A stretch of DNA of 34,149 nt from Limnospira sp050045915 (GCA_050045915.1 JBNGCR010000041.1:1-34149); one strand, 5' to 3'. Positions 24,629 through 33,077 are shown, counted from the first letter of the stretch. Translations and numbers: made by a program. The notes: generated by a model from the sequence alone, not told the origin.

Positions 24629-24657
24629 ATAGTAGTGCCTGTTTCTGGGAATGTCAA
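24629..24657 (-). promoter_or_regulatory. Consensus promoter of the solitary 5S gene
   Basis: On the minus strand TTGACA (24652-24657) and TACTAT (24629-24634) are separated by exactly 17 bases. Transcription from about 24621 would give a leader of around 58 nt with a CGAGAG...CTCTCG hairpin before the mature 5S end, which could be a processing site. Confidence 0.75.
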
Positions 24658-24846
24658 CCCTTTTTTGAATTTTTTTTGAAAATCCGTTAAACCCCTACGG
24701 GACAGCCGTTTCGGGAATTTCGAGAACTCCGCATCCCGGACGGATTGCCCGCGAGGAGCGATCGCCGTCCGGGTGTGGGGAGGGTCATCTGGAAGACGGG
24801 ATCGGGGGACAACTCACCCCCCGCACCCCGATTTTGGGATACAATA

Positions 24847-25533
24847 ATGCACTGCTACGGTCAGCTCCGATTTATGTTGCCCAAATGGTTGATACTGCAT
24901 TGGCGTTTGGGGATTGTGCTCTCGATGTTGGCAGCAATTCTCACCCCCTTTGCCCTGAACTTATATATCAATTTCGCGACCCAGAGTCGCCGCTACACCG
25001 AAATAACGGAGGTTCCGGACGAACCGGTGGCGGTTGTCTTCGGGGCGGGAGTTTGGGAGGACGGGAGTCCGACGCCGATGTTGGCCGATCGCATCCAGGG
25101 GGCAATCGACCTCTACCAAATGGGGCGGGTGCAGAAAATTTTGATGACCGGAGATAACGCCACCCCCGAATATAACGAAGTGGTCGCCATGCAGCAATAC
25201 GCGATCGCCCAGGGAGTCCCCGCCGAAGTCATCCGCCTCGATTATGCGGGATTCAGCACCTACGAAAGCTGCTATCGAGCCCGGGAGATCTTTGGAGTTG
25301 AAAGGGCCGTACTCATCACCCAACAATACCACCTGCCCCGGGCGGTTTATACCTGCAAGCGGTTGGGCATCGACGCGATCGGTTTCGGGACCCCCGACTG
25401 GGGCAAATTCCGGGACGACTCGATGCGATTCTACGTCCGCCGGGAACTGCTGGCGGTGGTGAAAGCGGTGGTGGAAGTCCACATCCTCCGCCCCAAACCG
25501 ACGTTTCTGGGGCCGTTCGAGGGAATGTCTTAG
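24847..25533 (+). CDS. YdcF/SanA-like DUF218 membrane-anchored protein
   Basis: An N-terminal hydrophobic segment (residues about 20-42, WRLGIVLSMLAAILTPFAL) anchors the protein, followed by a DUF218 domain: VAVVFGAGVWEDGSPTPMLADRI, ILMTGDNATPEYNEVVAM, YAGFSTYESCYRARE and VLITQQYHLPRAVYTCKRLG. This matches SanA-type proteins linked to envelope barrier function, with an unproven enzymatic role. The ATG at 24847 (MHCYGQ) is preferred; the frame is open to a TTG at 24745 but the extra residues look non-coding. Another ATG at 24874 would start right before the membrane segment. It is transcribed away from the 5S gene. Confidence 0.82.
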   Translation: MHCYGQLRFMLPKWLILHWRLGIVLSMLAAILTPFALNLYINFATQSRRYTEITEVPDEPVAVVFGAGVWEDGSPTPMLADRIQGAIDLYQMGRVQKILMTGDNATPEYNEVVAMQQYAIAQGVPAEVIRLDYAGFSTYESCYRAREIFGVERAVLITQQYHLPRAVYTCKRLGIDAIGFGTPDWGKFRDDSMRFYVRRELLAVVKAVVEVHILRPKPTFLGPFEGMS

Positions 25534-25536
25534 GGA

Positions 25537-25571
25537 TAATTGATAATTAATAATTTGCAATTATTAATTCA
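25537..25571. repeat. AT-rich palindromic repeat
   Basis: ATTAATAATT and AATTATTAAT flank a short TGC loop, making a weak hairpin of the same repeat family as at 30, 11671 and 23281. A GC-rich palindrome (GGGGCGAATGGCATTCGCCC, about 25614-25633) lies just after it. Confidence 0.55.
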
Positions 25572-25660
25572 TGTTGTTCGACTCCCGACTCCCGAGATGT
25601 GGTTTAAATTGTAGGGGCGAATGGCATTCGCCCTTTTGAGTCACCACCGTACACCCAATT

Positions 25661-26554
25661 ATGATCGCTCTATTTTCTGCCGTCATTCCCGTCGGGTGTA
25701 TCGTTTTGATCGGCTTCGTGACGGGGAAAACCCTGACACTCGATCGCCCGACTTTATCCCGCCTGTCCCTGTATGTCCTGTTTCCGGTTCTGATTATTGA
25801 CAAGCTGTATCGGACGACTCTGAGTCCGGCGAATATGGCGGGGATCGGGGCGGGGTTTTTGCTGACGTATGTGCTGCTGTGCGTCCTCGCCTGGGCGATC
25901 GCGCGATCGCTCAATTTCCCGTCCCCGACTCGAAAAAGTCTGATCGCCACCACCGCTTTACCCAATGTCGGCAATATGGGATTGTCCGTGATTTTATTCG
26001 CGTTGGGGGAGGAGGGGCTCGAACGGGCGATCGTTTATCTGATCGCCTGGAATTTGGTCGTTTTGACCACCGCCCCGGCTTTGATCAAAGGCGGCGGTTT
26101 CCTGTCCGCCCTCAAGTTTACCCTCAAATTGCCGCTATTTTGGGCGATCGTCCTCGGTTTGCTGCTGTACGGGTTCGATGTCGGACTTCCCGATAGCGTG
26201 GATGCGGGGTTGAATTTACTCGCCCAGGCGACGATTCCGATCGCCCTATTATTGTTGGGAATTGAAATTTCCGACAGCCGGTTTGAACTCAACGTTTATG
26301 AAATCGGGGCGAGTCTGCTGCGTCTGTTGGGGGGTGCGGCTGTCGCTTACGGTGTCGGCTTGCTGTTGGGACTCGGGGACTTGGATTTGCAGGTATTAAT
26401 CATTCAAAGTGCCATGCCGACGGCGATCTCGGCGTTTCTGATGGTGAGCGAATTTGGGGGCGATCGCGTGCGGACGGTGCGGGTGGTGGTGGTATCAACC
26501 CTGCTATCTTTTTTAACCCTGCCTTTGGTGTTGTGGGGGGTGGGGAATTTGTAA
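25661..26554 (+). CDS. AEC (auxin efflux carrier) family transporter
   Basis: A 297-aa integral membrane protein with about ten hydrophobic helices. Family landmarks are visible: the early proline-containing helix VIPVGCIVLIGFVTGK, ATTALPNVGNMGLSVILFALG at about 104-124 (the conserved N-x-G-x-x-G block), and the late QSAMPTAISAFLMVSEFGGD. In bacteria AEC proteins export or import organic acids such as malate or malonate; substrate cannot be read from the sequence. ATG start with no strong Shine-Dalgarno. It stands as a single gene. Confidence 0.88.
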   Translation: MIALFSAVIPVGCIVLIGFVTGKTLTLDRPTLSRLSLYVLFPVLIIDKLYRTTLSPANMAGIGAGFLLTYVLLCVLAWAIARSLNFPSPTRKSLIATTALPNVGNMGLSVILFALGEEGLERAIVYLIAWNLVVLTTAPALIKGGGFLSALKFTLKLPLFWAIVLGLLLYGFDVGLPDSVDAGLNLLAQATIPIALLLLGIEISDSRFELNVYEIGASLLRLLGGAAVAYGVGLLLGLGDLDLQVLIIQSAMPTAISAFLMVSEFGGDRVRTVRVVVVSTLLSFLTLPLVLWGVGNL

Positions 26555-26588
26555 TTTTATATTTTAGATTCTCCCCGATAGAGAAGTT

Positions 26589-26742
26589 ATATCAAATCCG
26601 GTTATCCCCTCCTAAACCTCCCCAATCATCTTTAGATGATTTGAGCTGGTAGGGGCGCAAGGCTTGCGCCCTCGGGAATTGATTCCCAAGCGGTGTTGAT
26701 ATCCAACCCGTTTGTTTCCGGGCATTCAACCGGATTTGATAT
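26589..26742. mobile_element. MITE-like element with 15-bp terminal inverted repeats
   Basis: ATATCAAATCCGGTT (26589-26603) and AACCGGATTTGATAT (26728-26742) are perfect inverted repeats bounding 154 bases. Inside are two palindromes, GGGCGCAAGGCTTGCGCCC and GGGAATTGATTCCC. There is no coding capacity, which fits a miniature inverted-repeat element. No clear target duplication is visible. Confidence 0.55.
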
Positions 26743-26760
26743 GAGGAGTTCTCAGAACTC

Positions 26761-26815
26761 ACCCGCCTTGAAATGAATTTCAAGGCTGATAGCAAAAGTC
26801 CACTCAAGTGGACTC
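26761..26815. repeat. 55-bp double-palindrome repeat, copy 1
   Basis: Contains the palindromes CCTTGAAATGAATTTCAAGG and AGTCCACTCAAGTGGACT. An inverted copy differing by a single base is at 33310-33364. Confidence 0.85.
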
Positions 26816-26920
26816 ATCTCACCCATTCCAAGCCCCCATAATTGGTGGTTTTGGGGATCAGAAAACTTCCCAATGATTTCTCATTGCTATAGCGGTATGT
26901 ATTTAGGTGAACACACATCC

Positions 26921-26949
26921 TCTCTCTGTGTCCTCTGTGCCTCTGTGGT
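26921..26949. repeat. CTCTGTG heptamer run, STRR type
   Basis: CTCTGTG-type units (CTCTGTGTCCTCTGTGCC), nearly the same as at 19461-19487. Confidence 0.65.
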
Positions 26950-26984
26950 AAAAATTTCGGACGATCCTCACTTCTCCCAAAATA

Positions 26985-28730
26985 TCAAGATCGGATCATT
27001 TCTTCCTGATACCGCATCCCCGTGGGCACGGAGGTACACCGATCGCCCTTAACAACCGTGTGAACCTGCCAATCTTCCCGGGTTTCCGGATAATCCAAGC
27101 GGTAATGTCCGCCGCGGCTTTCGGTGCGGAATGCAGCACTTTTTAAAATTAAATGGGCGATATCTAATAAGTTGAGAAGTTCGGCGACGGACTTCAGATA
27201 TTTGCCGGTTTCCGGGGATGTAAATCGGACGGTTTTTTGGGGATTTGGAGCGAGTAAATAGCGGCTGATTTCCAGGTTTTCCACTTCCTTTCGCCAACCT
27301 TCGACGGTGGCGATCGCCGCTTCCAAAACCTCTCGGGTGCGACAAATTCCGGCGCTATCCCACATCAAAGCCGCCAAATCCTGCCGCAAACTGGCGATGC
27401 GATGGGTGCGCTGTCGCGGATCGCCGGAGGGGACGGGGCGATCGTCGATTTCGACCGTTTCCGGGGACGGTTCGGCTGTGCCATTCATCTCCTTATTTAA
27501 ATCGCTTTCAATCTTCGACAACTGGGAGGCAAAAACCAAACATTCCAACAGGGAATTACTCGCCAACCGGTTCGCGCCGTGTACCCCCGTGCTCGCCGTT
27601 TCTCCGATCGCGTACAATCCCGAAATCGAGGTGCGGTTCATCACGTCGCAGGCGACTCCCCCCATCCAATAGTGGGCGGCGGGGGCGACGGGCATCAACT
27701 CGTTGAAAACGTCAATTCCCCAGTGCTGGCAGACTTGGATAATATTCGGAAATCGGCGGCGAATTTTGTCCGCTGCGATCGGCCGCATATCCAAATAAAC
27801 GTTGGCTTCGGCGGGATTTTCGGCGGTATTTTGTAAGTGGAGATAGATCGCCCGACTCACCACGTCTCGCGGCGCCAATTCTCCGGAGGGGTGGTAGTCG
27901 AAGGCGAACCGCCGCCCCTCGCGATCGACCAAATGGGCGCCCTCTCCCCTCACCGCCTCGCTGATCAAAAAGTGGGGCGCCCCGGGTTTCATCAGTGCGG
28001 TGGGGTGGAATTGGACAAACTCCAGATCCCGAACCGCGGCCCCCGCCCGCCACGCGATCGCGATCCCGTCCCCGGTGCTGACTTCGGGGTTGGTGGTTTT
28101 GGCGAACACCTGGCCGCCGCCCCCCGTCGCCAGGACCACGGCTTTGGCCCGCATCCAGCGAATTTGGTTGTCGCAGAGGAGGCTGATGCCCTGACAGCGG
28201 CCGGTTTCGGGGTGCAGCCACAGACTCAGGGCGATCGCCTGGGAGATCACCTGGATGTTGGGGCGTTCCAATACCGTCGCCATCAATACGTCCACAATCG
28301 CCCGTCCGGTGGTGTCGCGGGAGTGGAGGACTCGCGGAAAGGAATGGGCGGCTTCCAAAGTGGTGGCCAATTTTTCCCCTTTGCGATCGAAATCGACGCC
28401 CATATTCACCAAAAATGCGATCGCCTCCGCCGCGTGGTCCACCAAAAACTGCACCGCCTCGCGATCGCACAGTCCCGCCCCAGCTTTGAGGGTATCTTCC
28501 AGGTGCAGGTTTGGCGTGTCGGGGGGGTAGATAGCCGCGGCGATGCCCCCCTGAGCCCACGGACTCGAACCGCTTTCGAGATTGTCCTTCGTCACCAACC
28601 CCACCCGCAGATGGGAGGGCAGGCACAAGCTGGCGTAGAGTCCGGCGGCGCCACTGCCGACGACGAGGACATCAAATGGGTTCGGAATGTCTCCGGCGGG
28701 GTCGGAAGCGGGGGTGGGGGTTTGGTTCAT
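26985..28730 (-). CDS. nadB: L-aspartate oxidase
   Basis: FAD enzyme that oxidises aspartate to iminoaspartate, the first step of de novo NAD synthesis; iminoaspartate then goes to NadA. The FAD motif VVGSGAAGLYASL is at about 25-37. Further landmarks are SPWAQGGIAAAI, HSRDTTGRAIVD, EAVRGEGAHLVDREGRRF with the catalytic-loop Arg in APRDVVSRAI, and GANRLASNSLLECLVF near the C-terminal helical domain. 581 aa, somewhat longer than Escherichia coli NadB, with an acidic insert near 415-435. ATG start. It lies on the same strand as nadC, about 2.6 kb away; nadA is not in the window. Confidence 0.96.
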   Translation of the reverse strand: MNQTPTPASDPAGDIPNPFDVLVVGSGAAGLYASLCLPSHLRVGLVTKDNLESGSSPWAQGGIAAAIYPPDTPNLHLEDTLKAGAGLCDREAVQFLVDHAAEAIAFLVNMGVDFDRKGEKLATTLEAAHSFPRVLHSRDTTGRAIVDVLMATVLERPNIQVISQAIALSLWLHPETGRCQGISLLCDNQIRWMRAKAVVLATGGGGQVFAKTTNPEVSTGDGIAIAWRAGAAVRDLEFVQFHPTALMKPGAPHFLISEAVRGEGAHLVDREGRRFAFDYHPSGELAPRDVVSRAIYLHLQNTAENPAEANVYLDMRPIAADKIRRRFPNIIQVCQHWGIDVFNELMPVAPAAHYWMGGVACDVMNRTSISGLYAIGETASTGVHGANRLASNSLLECLVFASQLSKIESDLNKEMNGTAEPSPETVEIDDRPVPSGDPRQRTHRIASLRQDLAALMWDSAGICRTREVLEAAIATVEGWRKEVENLEISRYLLAPNPQKTVRFTSPETGKYLKSVAELLNLLDIAHLILKSAAFRTESRGGHYRLDYPETREDWQVHTVVKGDRCTSVPTGMRYQEEMIRS

Positions 28731-29142
28731 GCTGTCGAGTGTTACGCTTCAGACGAGTATAGCGCTACGCGCAAGTCAAAAGTCAAAAGTCAAAAGTCAA
28801 AAGTTGATTACAAGGGCTTTTCAAAGTCCTACATATCGATTCTTTGGGTGTATTTTCAGCAATTGCCCCAAAATTGGATTAGCCTATTTCGTTTTTGATT
28901 AAAGGTTGGATAACTCGCAATTTCAATAGGGTGCGATCGTCTTTTGATTTGGCGTTGGGATTTTGGATTAGCTGTTGAACCTAGCACTTTTTCTGCAAAA
29001 TGTCAAGCCCCGGAGTATTTTGTATGGGGGGATGGGGTGGAGAGGGGGCGATCGTAAAGTGCGAAACAGCCCCCCCTGATAGAGAATGGAATGGAATATG
29101 TTACCGTCGCGTCAGTCCCAACAAGAAAAGAATTGTCTGTAA
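28731..29142. other. Spacer between nadB and darG; heptamer repeat
   Basis: No gene is visible. AAAAGTC is tandemly repeated about four times at 28773-28804. The rest, including a GC-skewed run of G and C tracts at 29020-29080, has no feature I recognise. The 3' end of the darG gene is reached at 29143 without an obvious hairpin terminator. Confidence 0.5.
28773..28804. repeat. Heptanucleotide tandem repeat (AAAAGTC), STRR type
   Basis: AAAAGTC repeated about four times just upstream of the nadB start. Confidence 0.85.
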
Positions 29143-29886
29143 TTAAAATAGCAATTGTAGTTGGGTTGGTTCTCTTTCACTGTCTCCACCAGTTAATTGT
29201 TTGTCAGAGTGTAGGTTCTTAGCCATCTCGGATTGAGATTTTGAGTACAACAGCTTAAAAATATCTTCATAAGTTTTTTTACCAACTCCTGGAATTTTTT
29301 GCAACTGCCGAAAACGTTGAATTGGCAAAGCTGAATTTATTTTATCGACAATATTGCTGCGGATTTTTAACTGAGAAATCCAGAATTGATTATTTTTTTT
29401 ATTCAGCATCTCAACCATCAAACCTTCTGTTCCACTAGCATGAGATTCCCGATCCAAGCAAATGTAAACATCTATGTCAACATCACTCAAGTATTTTTCC
29501 ATAACTTCTCGAACATCATGCCAATTTAACCCTCCTTTATCACAACCCAGCTTCGGAAATGCAATTGATTCAATTTTTGCTCTTTCATAATTGTCAACAA
29601 AGTAAGTTAATCCTTGTTCTATCCACTCTAGTTTTGAAGGATACTTCCAATGATTTTTGGTCGCAAAATTCATGATCCAAGGCGATTCATAACCTCGATA
29701 GAGGTAAGGATGATCGACCCGAACTTGTTTTTGCTTGCATCGGTTGAGATAGTCTTCATACATATCTGGATAGCGAAGTTTAAATTCCAAAGCCAAACCC
29801 GCTCCCATAACTCCCACACAATTGACCGTATTGACAATAGTTTGGGACTCCACATTAAACACCGTTGTATCTGTGTACTTAATCAT
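29143..29886 (-). CDS. darG: DarG-like macrodomain antitoxin
   Basis: DarG reverses the DNA ADP-ribosylation made by DarT. Residues 1-150 form the macrodomain: IVNTVNCVGVMGAGLALEF at 18-36 (ADP-ribose loop GVMGAG at 25-30), PWIMNFATKNHW with Lys77, equivalent from memory to the catalytic Lys of Thermus DarG, and FPKLGCDKGGLNW at 110-122. The C-terminal part differs from typical DarG: it holds a helix-hairpin-helix-like stretch (LQKIPGVGKKTYEDIF, about 195-210) and a short polar tail. The 247-aa protein is shorter than full-length DarG of some bacteria. The ATG at 29886 follows GAGAG; the TTG two codons upstream is an alternative. It starts nine bases after the darT stop. AT-rich, no HIP1. Confidence 0.88.
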   Translation of the reverse strand: MIKYTDTTVFNVESQTIVNTVNCVGVMGAGLALEFKLRYPDMYEDYLNRCKQKQVRVDHPYLYRGYESPWIMNFATKNHWKYPSKLEWIEQGLTYFVDNYERAKIESIAFPKLGCDKGGLNWHDVREVMEKYLSDVDIDVYICLDRESHASGTEGLMVEMLNKKNNQFWISQLKIRSNIVDKINSALPIQRFRQLQKIPGVGKKTYEDIFKLLYSKSQSEMAKNLHSDKQLTGGDSEREPTQLQLLF

Positions 29887-29895
29887 TAGCAACTC

Positions 29896-31134
29896 TCAAA
29901 AATATAGAGAACGATTGACTTCTACCGATATGTTAACACAATCAGGGATAAGCTCTCGAACTGCTGGCATTTGAAACGGCCATCTACAGAATATCTTAAG
30001 AATGCTTTGCACATTTACTCGGTCAGGTACTAACACTTCTGCACACATAATTCTTTTATACCTTTGTTTTGTTGCCGGATCTTCATCATTCCATGAACGT
30101 CCTTTTATGATTGTCCAAGGTAGTTGTTCTAGCATGGCTAGGTCATGATAAACATTTGTAGCAACCGCTGCTACATTTCCATCAGAAAACAATGTTCCTT
30201 CTTCCAAGATTAACATCGGATCAATGCCAAGCATGACAATCTCATCTTGAAGATCCCGTATTTTATAGAGCATGGTATTTCTGGGATTAAAATAAAAAGG
30301 AACATGACCATGCCATCTTGTTCTCCAAGACTGAGCTTCTTGCATGGAAATATCTGTTTTTATAAACCCACCCTGATGAGAAAGATTGTGAGAAAGCAAG
30401 CCATTTTCTAAAATCGAATTTAAGTTGGAAATATGTGTCATGTGATACAAATATTTAATCCCAAATTTATTGAGATAATCCCTTCCCAATTCTTTTTTAA
30501 AATAAGGATGTTCGGGGATAAACAACCCAATAGTTTCTGATAATTCTCGATCAATATTATGAATCCCAGAGTCCAAAATTCCAATAATTTCTTCTCTCAA
30601 TTCTTGGGATATTTGTCCGTTAACATCCGCAGGAAGCATTTTTTTGCATATCTGTAGATGCTTGTCTGTAGGCAAAGAATCTCTAATATTTCTTAAATCA
30701 GGAGAACACAAAAACTCCGGGGAAAGAGATTCGATCAAGCTCAATTGCTGTTCAGGCTTGATACTGTTGATTTTTTTGATAAGTTGATCTTTAATTTCAT
30801 TAGCCGATAACATCGATAAGTATCGGTTAATAATGGGTTGCCATATTTTTGGGTCTTGATGTTCAAAACAAGCTTGGAGTACATTACAAGCCGTCTCTTC
30901 TGATAATTTAAGTAATTCTAAATTTTGAGCTTGTTCTCGATGATTATAGGGATGGAAACCCAAATCAAACTTGACAAGTTTACCCGCCACTAAATTACTA
31001 CATTCACATTTTACTTGACTTTTGTGTATATATAAATCTGCTTCGCCTTTTCGTTCAATAAAACCATAGTTGTTTTCAACTCCCCTTTGGGTATTAAAAC
31101 CGCCAAACCATTTGATTCTTCCAACTTGTATCAT
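29896..31134 (-). CDS. darT: DarT-like DNA ADP-ribosyltransferase with N-terminal cold-shock domain
   Basis: DarT transfers ADP-ribose from NAD to thymidine in single-stranded DNA, blocking replication; DarTG pairs are known anti-phage systems. The DarT (DUF4433) part is C-terminal, about 227-410: YLYHMTHISNLNSILENGL (NAD-site His), Arg271/Arg273 in SWRTRW, VPFYFNPRNTMLYKI, FSDGNVAA, and the catalytic Glu366 in MCAEVLVPD. The first 60 residues are unusual: VGRIKWFGGFNTQRGVENNYGFIE...DLYIHKSQV reads as a cold-shock domain, a single-stranded nucleic-acid binder. A helical linker of about 150 residues without recognised domain joins them. ATG at 31134 is chosen over TTG at 31140 because GGGG lies about ten bases before it. 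Toxin precedes antitoxin, as in known DarTG operons. Confidence 0.85.
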   Translation of the reverse strand: MIQVGRIKWFGGFNTQRGVENNYGFIERKGEADLYIHKSQVKCECSNLVAGKLVKFDLGFHPYNHREQAQNLELLKLSEETACNVLQACFEHQDPKIWQPIINRYLSMLSANEIKDQLIKKINSIKPEQQLSLIESLSPEFLCSPDLRNIRDSLPTDKHLQICKKMLPADVNGQISQELREEIIGILDSGIHNIDRELSETIGLFIPEHPYFKKELGRDYLNKFGIKYLYHMTHISNLNSILENGLLSHNLSHQGGFIKTDISMQEAQSWRTRWHGHVPFYFNPRNTMLYKIRDLQDEIVMLGIDPMLILEEGTLFSDGNVAAVATNVYHDLAMLEQLPWTIIKGRSWNDEDPATKQRYKRIMCAEVLVPDRVNVQSILKIFCRWPFQMPAVRELIPDCVNISVEVNRSLYF

Positions 31135-31178
31135 TTTCAATTGACCCCAAAATTAATCAACGATAAATTGTGAAAAAA

Positions 31179-33077
31179 TCACAAATAAACAAAATCAAAT
31201 TTTTTGTCATTTTTGAACTCTCGGATTAACGCATTTTCTTGACAAATAAACAACTTCAATAATTCTTGAGCACGAGTCATGGATACATAAAGCTGACGAC
31301 GAGCAAGAATACTCCCATCACTACTATCAGAGCATTGGGCAAAATCTTCCATCCAAATAATAAAAACTGCTTTGAACTCTAAACCCAAAGATGATAAACT
31401 AGAAATTAATCGAATACCCGGACGACTTTGGCTATAATTCTTCTTACTTTGCTGACCTTTGCTAACCCAATAAAATGAAACATTGGCTTGGGCGAGGTAT
31501 TGTTGAAAAATATTCATCTGTTTTTTATTCGATTGACGGTGAATTACAGCTATATCTTCTGGTTGATAATTTCCAGATTTTAATAATTTTTTGATTTCCT
31601 CTGTCACCACTTGTTCTTGAGTTCGAGAAGAACCTGTCACATAAACTTCTGGACGAGTACCTGAGCGTTGAGCTTGGCTGGGAAGAACGATAGGAAAAGT
31701 AATTTCATCAGTTTCTGAGACTTTATCTTGAGGCACAGAATGATGAAGCATCGTCCATGCTGCTGATAGAATTTCTTGAGTATTACGATAATTTTTGTCT
31801 AAATCAAATCGCTTGCTAATGGTTCGACCTACAGCTTTAATCCCAACTTCCTTCCATGTAAAATCGTCTCGCTTATAAAGACTTTGGCTACCGTCTGCAA
31901 CAATCATTAAATCTCCATTTTCCGGATCTTTTAATGCCTGAACACAACAGCGAAACCAAATTGGTACAAAGGTATGAGCTTCATCGACTAAAATTGCATC
32001 CCATTTTTGACTGTGTTTTTGTGAAAGCGCTTTCAAAGTCTCTTGACCTACGTATTCATCATAATTGATTCCAGGTTGACTGCCTAAGGATTTGCCAGTT
32101 ACAATTTTTGACCATTCATGGAAGTTCTCTACCAGGATTCTATTTTGTTGATCTGCGACGACTGAATTTTTGATAACCGATCGCAAGTAAGATGCTAGAC
32201 TAACATTAAAACAGACAATTAAAACTTTAGCATGGGGATTATTATTGAGGATTAATTTGGCACGAGCCAATAAAAGCAAAGTTTTTCCAGATCCGGAAAC
32301 ACCAAAGAAAATCCGGTGTCCTTCTCCAATTCTGCGCGCCAAATTCTCTTGTTTTGCATCTAGAGTTTTCAGAATTTTGTCATCAGGTAAAGGATAAAAA
32401 TTACCTCTAACACTGGTCGTTTTTGCTGGTTCATCTCTAATCACCATTTCGGGATTGAGAACGCCTTTAATTGTACTAATCTGATCTGATGTTAGTGGTT
32501 CAAAATTGAAATAAGCTTTTACAAACATTTGTCGCAAGCGATCGCACAAATTTTCCGTCGATAAGTTTTGCCAATTTAAAAACTCATCTCGATAGACAAC
32601 CTGGGGATAAGGAAGAATCTTATCTAAATCAGTCTCGGTGGCTTTTTTATAGTTAATGTTTGACATGATGACACCCAAACCTATCGGAAATGCCACTTTT
32701 CCTTGATGCTTACCTTGCTGCTGTTGGAGAATTCGATATTTGGGCAAATTATTTAATAGTTTATCTAGATAATCATTCGCCTGTCGTAAAGGCGATTTTT
32801 GCCACTCTACACTTTCTACATCATCTTTCAAAGAAACAATTTGAAAAGTATTAGTATCTGATGGTTCCCTAATTTGATTAGAATACCAACCTTTCACTTC
32901 GATTACTAACAATCCTAAATCGGGACCTAAAATAATAAAGTCTGGACGATGACTATTCAGCAGAGGTTCATACCAAACATAAAAGTTATCGTCTAACCGA
33001 TCGCGCAATATTTCATAAAGTTTTTTTTCTCCTTCACTCGCTTTTGCAGGAATAGGAGATGGAATCATGATTGCCAT
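31179..33077 (-). CDS. NERD-domain UvrD/Rep-like helicase
   Basis: Residues 10-130 form a NERD (nuclease-related) domain with the restriction-endonuclease-like core RPDFIILG...LLVIEVKGW (Asp46, Glu60, Lys62). A superfamily 1 helicase follows: Walker A GVSGSGKT at 259-266, Walker B ILVDEAH at 362-368, GSQSLY near 396, KNYRNT near 428-433, SSLGLEFKAVFI near 562-573, and motif VI LYVSMTRAQ at 596-604. It should unwind or translocate on DNA or RNA with ATP; nuclease activity is inferred from the NERD core only. ATG 33077 is supported by GAGGAG ten bases upstream (33088-33093). It lies 44 bases upstream of darT on the same strand, so it is likely the first gene of the operon. AT-rich, with a single HIP1 at 32538. 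Confidence 0.9.
   Translation of the reverse strand: MAIMIPSPIPAKASEGEKKLYEILRDRLDDNFYVWYEPLLNSHRPDFIILGPDLGLLVIEVKGWYSNQIREPSDTNTFQIVSLKDDVESVEWQKSPLRQANDYLDKLLNNLPKYRILQQQQGKHQGKVAFPIGLGVIMSNINYKKATETDLDKILPYPQVVYRDEFLNWQNLSTENLCDRLRQMFVKAYFNFEPLTSDQISTIKGVLNPEMVIRDEPAKTTSVRGNFYPLPDDKILKTLDAKQENLARRIGEGHRIFFGVSGSGKTLLLLARAKLILNNNPHAKVLIVCFNVSLASYLRSVIKNSVVADQQNRILVENFHEWSKIVTGKSLGSQPGINYDEYVGQETLKALSQKHSQKWDAILVDEAHTFVPIWFRCCVQALKDPENGDLMIVADGSQSLYKRDDFTWKEVGIKAVGRTISKRFDLDKNYRNTQEILSAAWTMLHHSVPQDKVSETDEITFPIVLPSQAQRSGTRPEVYVTGSSRTQEQVVTEEIKKLLKSGNYQPEDIAVIHRQSNKKQMNIFQQYLAQANVSFYWVSKGQQSKKNYSQSRPGIRLISSLSSLGLEFKAVFIIWMEDFAQCSDSSDGSILARRQLYVSMTRAQELLKLFICQENALIREFKNDKKFDFVYL

Larger units (their letters stand above)
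26555..26984. other. Repeat-rich spacer without a gene
   Basis: These 430 bases hold an inverted-repeat element (26589-26742), a double-palindrome repeat (26761-26815, second copy at 33310) and a CTCTGTG run (26921-26949). Open frames in it run across these repeats and are not credible genes. Confidence 0.7.

Noticed and set aside
24564..24846. Search for a 23S or tRNA gene upstream of 5S
   Set aside because: Only a promoter, short leader and the start of an unrelated gene are present; no 23S end or tRNA cloverleaf was seen.
27837..28898. 353-aa plus-strand frame opposite nadB
   Set aside because: Antisense to a confident NadB; low-complexity glycine/proline/histidine content.
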